This document shows, one piece after another, positions 36,371 through 45,253 of a stretch of DNA of 64,000 nt. Numbering within the stretch: the first letter of the stretch is position 1; the number at the start of each line of letters is the position of its first letter. The stretch is from contig JAQSDU010000011.1 of NCBI GenBank assembly GCA_029946065.1, positions 161,527 through 225,526 on the forward strand. Reading direction: 5' to 3'. Below the pieces are notes generated by a model. The model did no database searches, was not told where the DNA came from, and saw nothing but the letters and a program-made list of their open reading frames with translations. Both the position numbers and the translations under genes were made by a program. The stretch comes from Flavobacterium sp. Its GTDB lineage: Bacteria; Bacteroidota; Bacteroidia; Flavobacteriales; Flavobacteriaceae.

Positions 36371-36823
36371 ATGAAATTATCTGAAATAAAAAAATACCTC
36401 GCTACTGCCGAAGCCGTCAATTTTGAATTGCCAAACGGCACAATGGTTCCTGAAAACTTTCACGTGACAGAAATTGGTGTCGTAACCAAACATTTTATCG
36501 ATTGTGGCGGAACAGTAAGATTAGAAAAAGTAGCCAATTTCCAACTTTGGGATGCCAATGATTATGATCATAGGCTAAAACCGAGAAAACTACTTGGCAT
36601 TATCGCACTTTCTGAAAAGGTATTAGGAATTGAGGATTTGGAAATTGAAGTTGAATTCCAATCCGAAACTATTGGAAAATATAACCTCGATTATAACGGA
36701 AAAAACTTCTTATTGCTTTTCAAACACACCGATTGTCTTGCCAAAGAAAATTGTGGCATTCCAAACGATAATAATAAGATTACAACTTCAACTTGCTGCG
36801 CTCCTGGAGCGGGTTGTTGCTAA
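36371..36823 (+). CDS. DUF6428-like ars-operon protein with Cys-rich tail
   Basis: A 150-residue soluble protein with no named fold that I can confirm; the start MKLSEIKKYLATAEAVNFELPNG and the middle EIGVVTKHFIDCGGTVR match what I know as the DUF6428 family, regularly found in Bacteroidota ars operons. The tail TTSTCCAPGAGCC carries four cysteines, plus Cys in HTDCLAKENCG, so it could bind trivalent arsenic as a chaperone. It starts 16 bases after arsR. The role is inferred from context and cysteines only. Confidence 0.78.
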   Translation: MKLSEIKKYLATAEAVNFELPNGTMVPENFHVTEIGVVTKHFIDCGGTVRLEKVANFQLWDANDYDHRLKPRKLLGIIALSEKVLGIEDLEIEVEFQSETIGKYNLDYNGKNFLLLFKHTDCLAKENCGIPNDNNKITTSTCCAPGAGCC

Positions 36824-36832
36824 ATTTTTATT

Positions 36833-36991
36833 ATGGATAGAAAAGCAAAAATACAAGCAAGAACAAAGCAAGAATATTGGATCAAATATAAAAAACCAAT
36901 CATCATCACAACATCTGTTATAGTACTTCAGTTAATTTTTGGTTTTGATGCTAAATTTTGCATCATTAATATTATTTGGTTATTGGTTTAA
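36833..36991 (+). CDS. Small two-segment membrane protein in the ars operon
   Basis: A 52-residue ORF starting MDRKAKIQARTKQEYWIKYK, a strongly basic head, followed by hydrophobic segments IIITTSVIVLQLIFGF and FCIINIIWLLV. It starts 9 bases after the upstream gene and ends 2 bases before the arsC ATG, so it fills the gap exactly and is probably translated. The basic head would stay in the cytoplasm. No family recognised. It could be an accessory membrane peptide for a pump or a sensor; no function can be assigned. Confidence 0.55.
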   Translation: MDRKAKIQARTKQEYWIKYKKPIIITTSVIVLQLIFGFDAKFCIINIIWLLV

Positions 36992-36993
36992 TT

Positions 36994-37413
36994 ATGAAAA
37001 CAAAAAAAATATTAGTGCTTTGCACAGGAAACAGTTGCAGAAGTCAAATCGCAGAAGGCTATCTGAGGTATTTTGCCAGAGAAAAAGCGGAAATATACAG
37101 CGCTGGTATTGAGACACATGGCGTAAACCCAAAAGCCATTGCGATAATGGCGGAAGACGGAATTGATATTTCCGAACATACATCCAACAATATCGATGAA
37201 TATTTCGACATCGATTTTGACTTTGTAATTACAGTCTGCGACAACGCCAAGGAAAATTGTCCGTTCTTCCCTACAGGTGCAAAAAAAATGCATTACGATT
37301 TTCCGGATCCTGCAAAAGCTGTTGGTACATCGGAAGAAATTTTAGCAGAATTTAGGCGTGTACGAGAAATGATCAAGGATTATTCCCGTCTTTTTATTGA
37401 AGATAATTTGTAG
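36994..37413 (+). CDS. arsC: Arsenate reductase, LMW phosphatase (thioredoxin-linked) type
   Basis: A 139-residue cytoplasmic enzyme reducing arsenate to arsenite. The P-loop CTGNSCRS (C-x5-R) gives the first catalytic Cys, and VCDNAKENCP carries the two resolving cysteines of the Staphylococcus-type ArsC cascade; DFPDPAK supplies the Asp. I start at ATG 36994 (MKTKK). The frame upstream overlaps the small membrane protein. The product, arsenite, is more toxic than arsenate, so an efflux pump is expected elsewhere; none follows here, because nhaA is next on the opposite strand. Confidence 0.93.
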   Translation: MKTKKILVLCTGNSCRSQIAEGYLRYFAREKAEIYSAGIETHGVNPKAIAIMAEDGIDISEHTSNNIDEYFDIDFDFVITVCDNAKENCPFFPTGAKKMHYDFPDPAKAVGTSEEILAEFRRVREMIKDYSRLFIEDNL

Positions 37414-37513
37414 TCTGTTTGTTAGTTTATTACGCTCGATGACGTTAACCTAAACTTAAATCCCAAACCACCATGTTTCTTGGCACACCGAAACTTCGTA
37501 ATGCATAAAAAAC

Positions 37514-38665
37514 TCAAACTTTAAGATGCACCGAATCTTTAAGACTGAATTTCAGGAACAAGTAGCCAATCGTTCCCGCTACCAAAGAAGAAAGCAGGAT
37601 AACAAATTTTGAATTATTGATTACCATTTGGTCATCAAACGCAAGCAGTGTTATAAAAATAGACATCGTAAATCCGATTCCACCCAAAAACCCAACGCCA
37701 AATATCACTTTCCAACTCAAATCCTCAGGAAGTTTGCACCACCCCAAGGCAACTGCCGTAAAACTAAATAACAATATTCCCAATGGCTTTCCTGCAATTA
37801 ATCCTAACGCAATGCCAACGCTATAAGATTCGGAAACAGTTGCGCCTATATTGGAGCCAATCACTATAGCCGTATTGGCCAGAGCGAACAACGGAAGTAT
37901 GACAAAAGAAACAGGCTTGTGCAAAAAATTCTGCAAAATATAAGAGCTAGATTTTTCATCGCCATTCCCGAAAGGTATTGCAAATGCCAACAAAACACCA
38001 GTTACGGTAGCATGAATGCCTGAACTTAACATGAAATACCACATGAAGACGCCACCAATCAAGTACGGAATCAAATTCCTAATTTTCAAGCGGTTCAAAA
38101 GCAATAATGCAGCAAAAATGCCCAAAGCAATTAACAGATTACTTACTATTAAATCGTTAGTGTAAAATATCGCAATGACCAATATCGCACCTAAATCGTC
38201 GATTACTGCGAGCGCCGTCAAGAAAATCTTTAAAGAAATTGGTACTTTTTTTCCCAACAATGATAATATGCCCAGTGCAAAGGCGATATCGGTAGCCATC
38301 GGAATTCCTGCACCAGACTGAGAAGAAGTTCCAAAATTAAATGCTAGGTACAATCCGGCAGGAATCAGCATTCCGCCCAATGCAGCAAATATTGGCAATG
38401 CGGCACTTTTCAAATCAGAAAGTTCACCGAAGTAGATTTCACGTTCCAATTCAAGTCCGATTAACAAAAAGAAAATAGCCATCAAACCGTCATTGATCCA
38501 AAATTCAATCGGATGCCCTGCAAGTTCAGAATGCCAGAAATGCTGATAACCAACACCCAGTGCAGAGTTGGCTACTGTCAAAGAAATTGTTGTACAGACG
38601 ATCAAAGTGAGCCCGGCAACTTTTTCACTGTCAAAAAAAGCATTGAATAATTTTGTGAGTGTCAT
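37514..38665 (-). CDS. nhaA: NhaA-type Na+/H+ antiporter
   Basis: A 383-residue inner-membrane antiporter with about 12 membrane segments. NhaA signatures are clear: GLMAIFFLLIGLELEREI near the start, MATDIAFALGIL with the first transport Asp, and LTALAVIDDLGAILVIAIFY with the paired aspartates. The length is normal. It exports Na+ in exchange for protons. It is convergent with arsC (100 bases between the stops) and divergent from the sigma-54-type regulator. Its neighbourhood to Kdp suggests a monovalent-cation homeostasis region, although no common promoter is visible. Confidence 0.95.
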   Translation of the reverse strand: MTLTKLFNAFFDSEKVAGLTLIVCTTISLTVANSALGVGYQHFWHSELAGHPIEFWINDGLMAIFFLLIGLELEREIYFGELSDLKSAALPIFAALGGMLIPAGLYLAFNFGTSSQSGAGIPMATDIAFALGILSLLGKKVPISLKIFLTALAVIDDLGAILVIAIFYTNDLIVSNLLIALGIFAALLLLNRLKIRNLIPYLIGGVFMWYFMLSSGIHATVTGVLLAFAIPFGNGDEKSSSYILQNFLHKPVSFVILPLFALANTAIVIGSNIGATVSESYSVGIALGLIAGKPLGILLFSFTAVALGWCKLPEDLSWKVIFGVGFLGGIGFTMSIFITLLAFDDQMVINNSKFVILLSSLVAGTIGYLFLKFSLKDSVHLKV

Positions 38666-38868
38666 CGATTGGTATTTTCTTAAATATAGTCAAAATGTTT
38701 TGCTTTGACCCTATTTTATGAAGCTAACTATGGTTTTTACAAATTTAAGCATCCTTTATTTCTTATAAAAGACTTCGCAAACAATAAATTTAAAACCTTA
38801 AAAAAAGCGATCATTTGATTTTGGCATAAAGATTTTATAAAGATGGAAATACAATTGGACTAAAATCG

Positions 38869-38876
38869 TAATTTTG
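38869..38876 (+). promoter_or_regulatory. Promoter element of the kdp regulator gene
   Basis: TAATTTTG matches the Bacteroidota -7 consensus and lies 16 bases before the TTG start at 38893. No clear -33 TTG at the usual distance was found. Confidence 0.4.
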
Positions 38877-38892
38877 TTTAAAATTTGCTGCT

Positions 38893-40233
38893 TTGAAGAC
38901 CATTTTAATTATTGACGACGAAGACAAACTTCGGGGATTGCTGGCCAGGATTATAACTGCTGAAGGTTTTGAAGTATTGGAAGCCGCCGATTTAAAATCG
39001 GGATTCAAAAAACTGGAGCAAAAAGATATAGACGTTGTGCTTTGCGATGTGAAGCTGCCGGATGGTAATGGCGTTGAATTCCTGCAAAAAATAAAATCCG
39101 CTTTTCCGCTCACCGAAGTGATCCTACTGACCGCCTTTGGAAAAATTTCAGATGGCGTGCAAGCAATGAAAAATGGTGCATTTGATTATATAGTGAAAGG
39201 CGACGACAACGATAAAATCATTCCTTTGCTATACAAGGCCCTTGAAAAGGCGCAATTGCAGCGAAAAGTTATCCATCTGGAAAAACGCATTGCCGATAAA
39301 TATTCTTTTGAAACCATCATCGGTAAATCCAAAAGTATAGAACAAGCCATCGAACTGGCAAAAAAAGTATCCAAAACAAATTCAACGGTATTGCTAACAG
39401 GGGAAACCGGTACGGGAAAAGAAGTTTTTGCGCAGGCGATACACGAAAATAGTGACCGAGCCCTTAAATCTTTCGTTGCTTTAAATTGCAGTACCTTCAG
39501 CAAGGAAATTTTAGAAAGTGAATTATTCGGACACAAACAAGGCTCGTTTACCGGCGCTATAAAAGATAAAAAAGGTTTTCTCGAAGAAGCAAATGGCGGG
39601 ACACTTTTTCTGGACGAAATTGGCGAAATGCCGATAGAATTGCAAGCCAAACTACTACGTGTGTTGGAAACAGGCGAATATATTCAAATTGGCGATACCA
39701 CTCCAAAAAAATCAAATTTTAGACTCATTGCGGCAACAAACCGTGATTTAAAGACTGAAAGTGACCAACACCGTTTCCGTTCGGATTTATATTTTCGTCT
39801 TAATATTTTTGAAATCCATATCCCGCCGTTGCGAGAAAGGACAAAAGACATCGCGCCACTAGCAGCATATTTCACCAATCAATTTTCGGCCAAGACCAAT
39901 AAAAAAGCCCTAACCATTGATTCCCTTTTTCTAAAAAAACTGGAAACTTATTATTGGCCCGGAAATGTTCGAGAATTGAAGAACATTATCGAACGCTCCG
40001 TAATATTATCCAATAGCGAACTATTGACATCCGATATATTACCATACGAAATTCAACACCAGCCTGAACATAGTGGCAAATCCTTATCGGCATTTTCCAT
40101 GCAAAGCGTAGAAAAATTGCATATTCAAAAAGTACTCAATTACACAAAGGGCAATAAAGCCGAAACCGCTCGCCTACTTGAAATTGGTATTGCCACTTTA
40201 TACCGAAAACTGGAAGAATATAATATTCAATAA
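38893..40233 (+). CDS. Sigma-54-dependent response regulator next to kdp
   Basis: A 446-residue NtrC-type activator starting with TTG. The receiver (about 1-120) has the acidic pair in IIDDED and acceptor D52 in LCDVKLPDGNG; the usual Lys region reads YIVKG. The AAA+ domain (about 140-365) has Walker A GETGTGKE, GAFTGA-like GSFTGA, and GGTLFLDEIGEM; a Fis-type helix-turn-helix ends the protein (KGNKAETARLLEIGIATLYRKLEEY). It takes the place of KdpE in this cluster. The partner is probably the kinase at 47535. A terminator hairpin follows, so kdp has its own promoter. Confidence 0.9.
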   Translation: MKTILIIDDEDKLRGLLARIITAEGFEVLEAADLKSGFKKLEQKDIDVVLCDVKLPDGNGVEFLQKIKSAFPLTEVILLTAFGKISDGVQAMKNGAFDYIVKGDDNDKIIPLLYKALEKAQLQRKVIHLEKRIADKYSFETIIGKSKSIEQAIELAKKVSKTNSTVLLTGETGTGKEVFAQAIHENSDRALKSFVALNCSTFSKEILESELFGHKQGSFTGAIKDKKGFLEEANGGTLFLDEIGEMPIELQAKLLRVLETGEYIQIGDTTPKKSNFRLIAATNRDLKTESDQHRFRSDLYFRLNIFEIHIPPLRERTKDIAPLAAYFTNQFSAKTNKKALTIDSLFLKKLETYYWPGNVRELKNIIERSVILSNSELLTSDILPYEIQHQPEHSGKSLSAFSMQSVEKLHIQKVLNYTKGNKAETARLLEIGIATLYRKLEEYNIQ

Positions 40234-40250
40234 CCTTATTAAATTGAGAA

Positions 40251-40278
40251 AAGCCTATCAAAATGATAGGCTTTTTTT
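40251..40278 (+). terminator. Intrinsic terminator after the regulator gene
   Basis: Stem AAGCCTATCA / TGATAGGCTT with a 3-base loop, running into TTTTT. It lies 17 bases after the stop of the sigma-54-type regulator. Confidence 0.85.
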
Positions 40279-40394
40279 ATGCACATATTTTGGCACAAGC
40301 GTAAATTCATCAATGTTTATAAGGGTTTTACTATGTCATCTTGATTTAGGTACATCTTTGGTAATGGGAAAGGAAACAATAAATTTTTTTTCCA

Positions 40395-40676
40395 ATGAAA
40401 AATCAGGTCGTTTCAATTTACAGGCAGGCAGAACGCTTCGCTGAAATCACTCAAAAATTACTGATTGCCGGAAACATTCCGCGCGTCAAAAAATGCCTTT
40501 TAGTAGCTGAAAAGCTTTTCAAGACCGGAAGCAATGAAACTAAAAATGCCATCACAGGTATTTATGTGCATTCTGTTTCTTCTTTTATGGAATTCCGTGG
40601 TTGCAGGATTTCAGGCTTATTTCCACAGTCGTTGCAACTGGAATATGTTAAACAAATAAATGCTTCTGGAGTATGA
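40395..40676 (+). CDS. Small conserved kdp-cluster protein (DUF7674-like)
   Basis: A 93-residue soluble helical protein: SIYRQAERFAEITQKLLIAGNIPRVKKCLLVAEKLF, then NAITGIYVHSVSSFMEFRGCRISGLFPQSLQLEYVKQI. I know near-identical proteins only from Bacteroidota kdp clusters, probably the DUF7674 family; function unknown. The helical-repeat feel (TPR-like) suggests protein binding. Its TGA overlaps the ATG of a 27-residue peptide (ATGA), so it is translationally coupled to the kdpF region. A regulatory or assembly role in Kdp is plausible from this fixed position. Confidence 0.8.
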   Translation: MKNQVVSIYRQAERFAEITQKLLIAGNIPRVKKCLLVAEKLFKTGSNETKNAITGIYVHSVSSFMEFRGCRISGLFPQSLQLEYVKQINASGV

Positions 40677-40756
40677 TGGCACTAATACTAACCGTAATCG
40701 GATTGCTACTTTTCACGCTGTTCTTCAAAATGATACATCTTTTCGAAAAAATTTAA
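40673..40756 (+). CDS. 27-residue single-TM peptide upstream of kdpF
   Basis: The sequence starts MMALILTVIGLLLFTLFF and ends FKMIHLFEKI. It overlaps the upstream stop by four bases and ends 3 bases before the kdpF ATG, an arrangement typical of real genes in this operon. It is one membrane helix with a basic C-terminal end, so it resembles KdpF in size and topology but lacks the KPEKF end. It may be a second stabilising peptide of the Kdp complex. Too short for homology to be decisive. Confidence 0.6.
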   Translation: MMALILTVIGLLLFTLFFKMIHLFEKI

Positions 40757-40759
40757 ACC

Positions 40760-40837
40760 ATGATTCTACTCTTTATTATCGCCATAGCGGTGTTCGTGTA
40801 TATCTGCTATGTATTAATCAAACCCGAAAAATTCTAA
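40760..40837 (+). CDS. kdpF: Potassium-transporting ATPase subunit F
   Basis: A 25-residue single-TM peptide starting MILLFIIAIAVFVYICYVLI and ending KPEKF. The final PEKF is the hallmark of KdpF, which sits beside KdpA and stabilises the KdpFABC complex in the inner membrane. It ends 3 bases before the kdpA ATG. Confidence 0.88.
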   Translation: MILLFIIAIAVFVYICYVLIKPEKF

Positions 40838-40840
40838 ATT

Positions 40841-42541
40841 ATGAACAGTGAAATACTCGGAATTATAGTGACCTATGGTTTGGTTTTGCTGCTTGCAATT
40901 CCTTTAGGCCGTTATATAGGCAAAATATTTAATTATGAAAACACCTTTCTTGATCGGATTTTTAATCCGCTAGACAAAATTTTCTTTAAGGTCGGTGGCA
41001 TCAATCCTAATATCGAAATGACATGGAAACAACATCTTGTTGCATTGTTATCAATCAATATTGTTTGGTTTATCATATCGATGCTGGTATTGACTAATAT
41101 GGCATGGTTGCCCTTAAACCCAGACCACAACCCTTCGATGACAGGAGATTTGGCTTTTAATACTTCAGTCAGTTTTATTACCAATACGAATTTGCAACAC
41201 TATTCCGGCGAAACCGGATTGTCCTATCTTGGACAACTAACCCTAATGCTATGGCAATTCATTAGTGCCGGATGTGGTATTGCAATTGCTGCAGTCGTTT
41301 TTATGGCGATGAAAGCAAAAACATCACAAACATTGGGCAATTTCTATAGCTTTTTTGTGCGCTCATGCACAAGGATTTTATTGCCACTGGCTTTTGTAAT
41401 GGCAGTTATTTTAGCTTTCAACGAAATGCCAATGACCTTTGAAGGCAAAGATACCATCACCACGCTCGAAGGCCAACAGCAAAGTATAAGCCGCGGTCCA
41501 GTTGCCGCTTTTGTAGCCATCAAGCAACTTGGCACCAATGGTGGCGGATTTTATGGTCCAAACTCCGCCAATCCAATGGAAAACCCAAATTATCTGACCA
41601 ATATTGTCGAATCGGTTGCTATTATTTTAATACCGATAGCCCTAATTTTCGCTTTGGGATATGTACTAAAACGCAAAAAACTCGCATGGACAATTTATGG
41701 CGTTATGACATTGGGATTCCTAGTATTATTGGTTCCGTCAGTAATCAGCGAAATGCACGGGAGCCCTACAATAGACAAAATGGGTATTGCCCAGGCTATG
41801 GGAAGTATGGAAGGAAAGGAAGTGCGATTCGGCGCAGCAGCATCTGCCAATTGGGCTACCTACACAACAGTAACCAGCAATGGATCAGTAAACGCCATGC
41901 ACGATAGCATGACACCAATGACTGGTGTGACAACATTATTGGGAATGATGATCAATTGCTTTTATGGAGGTGTCGGTGTCGGATTTTTGAATTTCTACAT
42001 CTTTATTATTCTCGGTGTATTCATCAGCGGACTGATGGTCGGCAGAACACCCGAATTCCTCGGTAAGAAAATCGAAGCCAAAGAAATGAAGATTGCAATG
42101 ATCATCGCCTTGCTGCATCCATTGTTAATTTTAGCAGGAACTGCTATGTCAAGTTACTTATATGCGGGAAATCCAACAGAATATGCTGGCTGGCTCGCTA
42201 ATCCTGGTTATCACGGGTTTAGTGAAATGCTTTATGAATTTACATCGTCTTCTGCCAATAACGGTAGTGGTTTTGAAGGCCTAGGCGACAATACGCCATT
42301 TTGGAATATTGCTACTGGTATCGTCATGCTATTGGCGCGTTATTTACCAATCATAGGGCCCGTAGCCATAGCCGGAATCCTTGCCACCAAGCAATACATT
42401 CCCGAAAGCAATGGCACGCTAAAAACAGATACGACAACATTTGGCTTATTGGTATTCGCCGTAATTTTCATTGTTGCAGCCTTATCATTTTTCCCTGCAT
42501 TGACGCTTGGTCCGATCGCTGAATTCTTTTCATTAAAATAA
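40841..42541 (+). CDS. kdpA: Potassium-transporting ATPase subunit A
   Basis: A 566-residue potassium-channel-like subunit of the inner-membrane Kdp-ATPase. Selectivity-loop regions are visible, including NTSVSFITNTNLQHYSGETGLSYLGQ, QLGTNGGGFYGPNSANPMENP and FTSSSANNGSGFEGLGDNTPFWN. There are about ten membrane segments and the length is normal. It is part of a tight kdpFABC run (6 bases before kdpB). High-affinity K+ uptake under potassium limitation or osmotic stress is expected. Confidence 0.97.
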   Translation: MNSEILGIIVTYGLVLLLAIPLGRYIGKIFNYENTFLDRIFNPLDKIFFKVGGINPNIEMTWKQHLVALLSINIVWFIISMLVLTNMAWLPLNPDHNPSMTGDLAFNTSVSFITNTNLQHYSGETGLSYLGQLTLMLWQFISAGCGIAIAAVVFMAMKAKTSQTLGNFYSFFVRSCTRILLPLAFVMAVILAFNEMPMTFEGKDTITTLEGQQQSISRGPVAAFVAIKQLGTNGGGFYGPNSANPMENPNYLTNIVESVAIILIPIALIFALGYVLKRKKLAWTIYGVMTLGFLVLLVPSVISEMHGSPTIDKMGIAQAMGSMEGKEVRFGAAASANWATYTTVTSNGSVNAMHDSMTPMTGVTTLLGMMINCFYGGVGVGFLNFYIFIILGVFISGLMVGRTPEFLGKKIEAKEMKIAMIIALLHPLLILAGTAMSSYLYAGNPTEYAGWLANPGYHGFSEMLYEFTSSSANNGSGFEGLGDNTPFWNIATGIVMLLARYLPIIGPVAIAGILATKQYIPESNGTLKTDTTTFGLLVFAVIFIVAALSFFPALTLGPIAEFFSLK

Positions 42542-42547
42542 AAAATC

Positions 42548-44569
42548 ATGAGTAAATCTCAAAATACATCCTTGTTTCAGAAAGATTTGGTGCAAACCGC
42601 ATTCAAACAATCTTTCATAAAACTCAACCCCAAAATAATGTTCCGAAATCCGGTAATGTTTACTGTCGAAATTGGAACCATTGTAATGCTTTTTGTATGC
42701 CTTTGGATTCTGGCAGGCGAAAAATCACAAGGCAGTTTTTTCTATAATTTTACCATTTTCCTAATACTTCTAGTTACTTTGCTTTTTGCAAACTTTGCCG
42801 AAGCCATTGCCGAAGCACGCGGAAAAGCACAAGCTGACAGTTTGCGTAAAACCCGTGAGGAAACTCCGGCGCGCCTCGAAAACGGACAAATAGTATCGTC
42901 TTCGCAGCTCAAAAAAGGTGACATCTTTATTTGCGAAGCAGGCGACCTGATTGCCACCGACGGTGAGATTATTGAAGGATTGGCTACTATCGACGAAAGC
43001 GCCATCACCGGAGAAAGTGCGCCGGTAATTCGTGAATCCGGTGGTGATAAATCTTCGGTGACGGGCGGAACAAAAGTACTTTCAGATAAAATCAAGGTGA
43101 TTGTGACATCTGAACCTGGCGAAAGTTTTCTCGATAAGATGATAGCCTTGGTCGAAGGTGCCAGCCGTCAGAAAACGCCAAACGAGATTGCGCTAACCAT
43201 TTTGTTAGCGGGTTTTACTTTGGTATTCATCATCGTAACCGTAACCTTGGCACCATTTGCAAAATATGCCAATACGCCCATTACAATTGCTGCTTTTATT
43301 TCACTTTTCGTATGCTTGATTCCGACAACTATTGGCGGACTTTTATCAGCCATCGGTATCGCTGGAATGGACAGGGCATTGCGTGCCAACGTAATCACAA
43401 AATCTGGTAAGGCAGTAGAAACGGCTGGTGATATTGATGTGCTGCTTTTGGACAAAACTGGAACAATTACAATCGGTAACCGCAAGGCGACAAATTTTTA
43501 TCCTACGAAAGGTGTTTCACAAGATGATTTTATAAAAGCTGCTGTTTTAAGTTCGTTAGCCGATGATACGCCGGAAGGAAAAAGCATCGTTGAATTGGCC
43601 GGAGCCGAATTGTCTAAAAAATTATCAATCGAAGGCGCCACGCTGATCAAATTTACCGCCGAAACGCGAACATCGGGCGTGGTTTTGAAAGATGGCACCA
43701 ATATCCGAAAAGGTGCACAAGATGCAGCAAAAAATATTGCCCAACAAGCCGGAAAATCATTCCCGGAAGACACCGCACAAAAAGTAATCGACATTTCGTC
43801 TAACGGTGGAACGCCATTGGTAGTCATCAAAAATAATGAAGTACAAGGCGTAATTGAATTGCAAGACATCATCAAAACCGGAATGAAAGAGCGTTTTGAA
43901 CGATTGCGTAAAATGGGAATCAAGACTGTAATGGTTACTGGTGACAACCCGTTGACCGCTAAATTCATTGCCGAAAAAGCTGGCGTTGATGATTTTATTG
44001 CCGAAGCCAAGCCTGAAGACAAAATGAACTACATCAAAAAAGAACAAGCAGAAGGCAGACTCGTGGCGATGATGGGCGATGGAACCAATGACGCACCCGC
44101 TCTAGCACAAGCAAATGTTGGTGTTGCAATGAATAGCGGAACGCAAGCAGCCAAAGAAGCCGGAAATATGGTTGACCTCGACAATGACCCAACCAAGCTG
44201 ATTGAGATTGTAGAAATAGGAAAACAGTTGCTCATGACGCGCGGCACACTTACTACATTTTCGATTGCCAACGATGTGGCAAAATATTTTGCTATCATCC
44301 CCGCATTATTTATCACAGCCATTCCCGCACTGCAAGGATTGAATATTATGAAGCTCCACAGTCCCGAAAGCGCCATTTTGTCGGCCGTAATCTTCAACGC
44401 AATCATTATACCTTTCCTTATTCCATTGGCATTAAAAGGCGTTACCTACAAACCTATTGGTGCTTCTGCCCTGCTTCGCCGTAACCTTTTTATCTATGGA
44501 TTAGGAGGTGTACTCATTCCGTTTATCGGTATCAAATTAATCGATTTGTTGGTATCAGTATTCATTTAA
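42548..44569 (+). CDS. kdpB: Potassium-transporting ATPase subunit B (P-type ATPase)
   Basis: A 673-residue P-type ATPase catalytic subunit. Motifs: actuator TGES in [11 protein letters not shown], phosphorylation DKTGT in [13 protein letters not shown], nucleotide-binding and hinge motifs TGDNPLTA and [21 protein letters not shown]. About seven membrane segments, no N-terminal metal-binding domain, as expected for KdpB. It hydrolyses ATP to drive K+ through KdpA. The length is normal. Confidence 0.97.
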   Translation: MSKSQNTSLFQKDLVQTAFKQSFIKLNPKIMFRNPVMFTVEIGTIVMLFVCLWILAGEKSQGSFFYNFTIFLILLVTLLFANFAEAIAEARGKAQADSLRKTREETPARLENGQIVSSSQLKKGDIFICEAGDLIATDGEIIEGLATIDESAITGESAPVIRESGGDKSSVTGGTKVLSDKIKVIVTSEPGESFLDKMIALVEGASRQKTPNEIALTILLAGFTLVFIIVTVTLAPFAKYANTPITIAAFISLFVCLIPTTIGGLLSAIGIAGMDRALRANVITKSGKAVETAGDIDVLLLDKTGTITIGNRKATNFYPTKGVSQDDFIKAAVLSSLADDTPEGKSIVELAGAELSKKLSIEGATLIKFTAETRTSGVVLKDGTNIRKGAQDAAKNIAQQAGKSFPEDTAQKVIDISSNGGTPLVVIKNNEVQGVIELQDIIKTGMKERFERLRKMGIKTVMVTGDNPLTAKFIAEKAGVDDFIAEAKPEDKMNYIKKEQAEGRLVAMMGDGTNDAPALAQANVGVAMNSGTQAAKEAGNMVDLDNDPTKLIEIVEIGKQLLMTRGTLTTFSIANDVAKYFAIIPALFITAIPALQGLNIMKLHSPESAILSAVIFNAIIIPFLIPLALKGVTYKPIGASALLRRNLFIYGLGGVLIPFIGIKLIDLLVSVFI

Positions 44570-44633
44570 AATTTGATAGTATAAAATAAACACAGCATAC
44601 ATAATCCCTTTAAAAATAAATAAGAACTTAATC

Positions 44634-45194
44634 ATGAAAGACAATATTATACCCGCAGTAAGGCTAACTTTATTTTGTGCCTTGTTCTTTTCTGGCGTCT
44701 ATACCCTCAGTATTTACGGCATTGCCCAGCTTACACCAAACAATGGAAATGGTGAAGTGGTGATGGCCGACGGAAAAAAACAGCACATTAATGTAGCACA
44801 AAATTTTAGTTCAGACAAATACTTCTGGCCGCGACCTTCGGCTGTAGCATATAATGCAGCAGGATCAGGTGGAAGTAACAAAGGTATCTCTAATCCGGAA
44901 TATCTTGCCGTGGTCAAAGGAAGAATCGATACGTTCCTACTCAAAAATCCAGGCATCAAAGCAAGTGAAATTCCGTCTGAATTAGTAACGGCTTCCGGAA
45001 GCGGAATCGATCCTGATATATCACTCCAAGGTGCTAAAATACAAGTAAAAAGGATTGCGAATGCACGAAAAATATCAGAACAGACTATTTCGCAGCTTAT
45101 TAAAAAGAATACCACCCAACCGCTACTTGGCGTATTGGGAACAGAAAAAATAAATGTACTTCAATTAAATATCGCATTAGATCAATTACAATAA
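44634..45194 (+). CDS. kdpC: Potassium-transporting ATPase subunit C
   Basis: A 186-residue subunit with one N-terminal membrane helix (LFCALFFSGVYTLSIYGIAQL) and a periplasmic domain with KdpC motifs SDKYFWPRPSA, GSGGSNKGISNPEYL, LVTASGSGIDPDIS and LGVLGTEKINVLQLNIAL. It is needed for assembly and nucleotide-dependent stimulation of KdpB. It follows kdpB after 64 bases that contain no recognisable terminator. Confidence 0.96.
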   Translation: MKDNIIPAVRLTLFCALFFSGVYTLSIYGIAQLTPNNGNGEVVMADGKKQHINVAQNFSSDKYFWPRPSAVAYNAAGSGGSNKGISNPEYLAVVKGRIDTFLLKNPGIKASEIPSELVTASGSGIDPDISLQGAKIQVKRIANARKISEQTISQLIKKNTTQPLLGVLGTEKINVLQLNIALDQLQ

Positions 45195-45253
45195 CAGCAC
45201 TACATTTCTTTTTGTAATATTACTTAAGGATACAGTCAACAAAAAAGATACCA

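Noticed and set aside
40290..40310. TTTTGGCAC half-site suggesting a sigma-54 promoter before the kdp genes
   Set aside because: The -12 GC expected ten bases after GG is missing (TAAA is found), so only half of the consensus is present.
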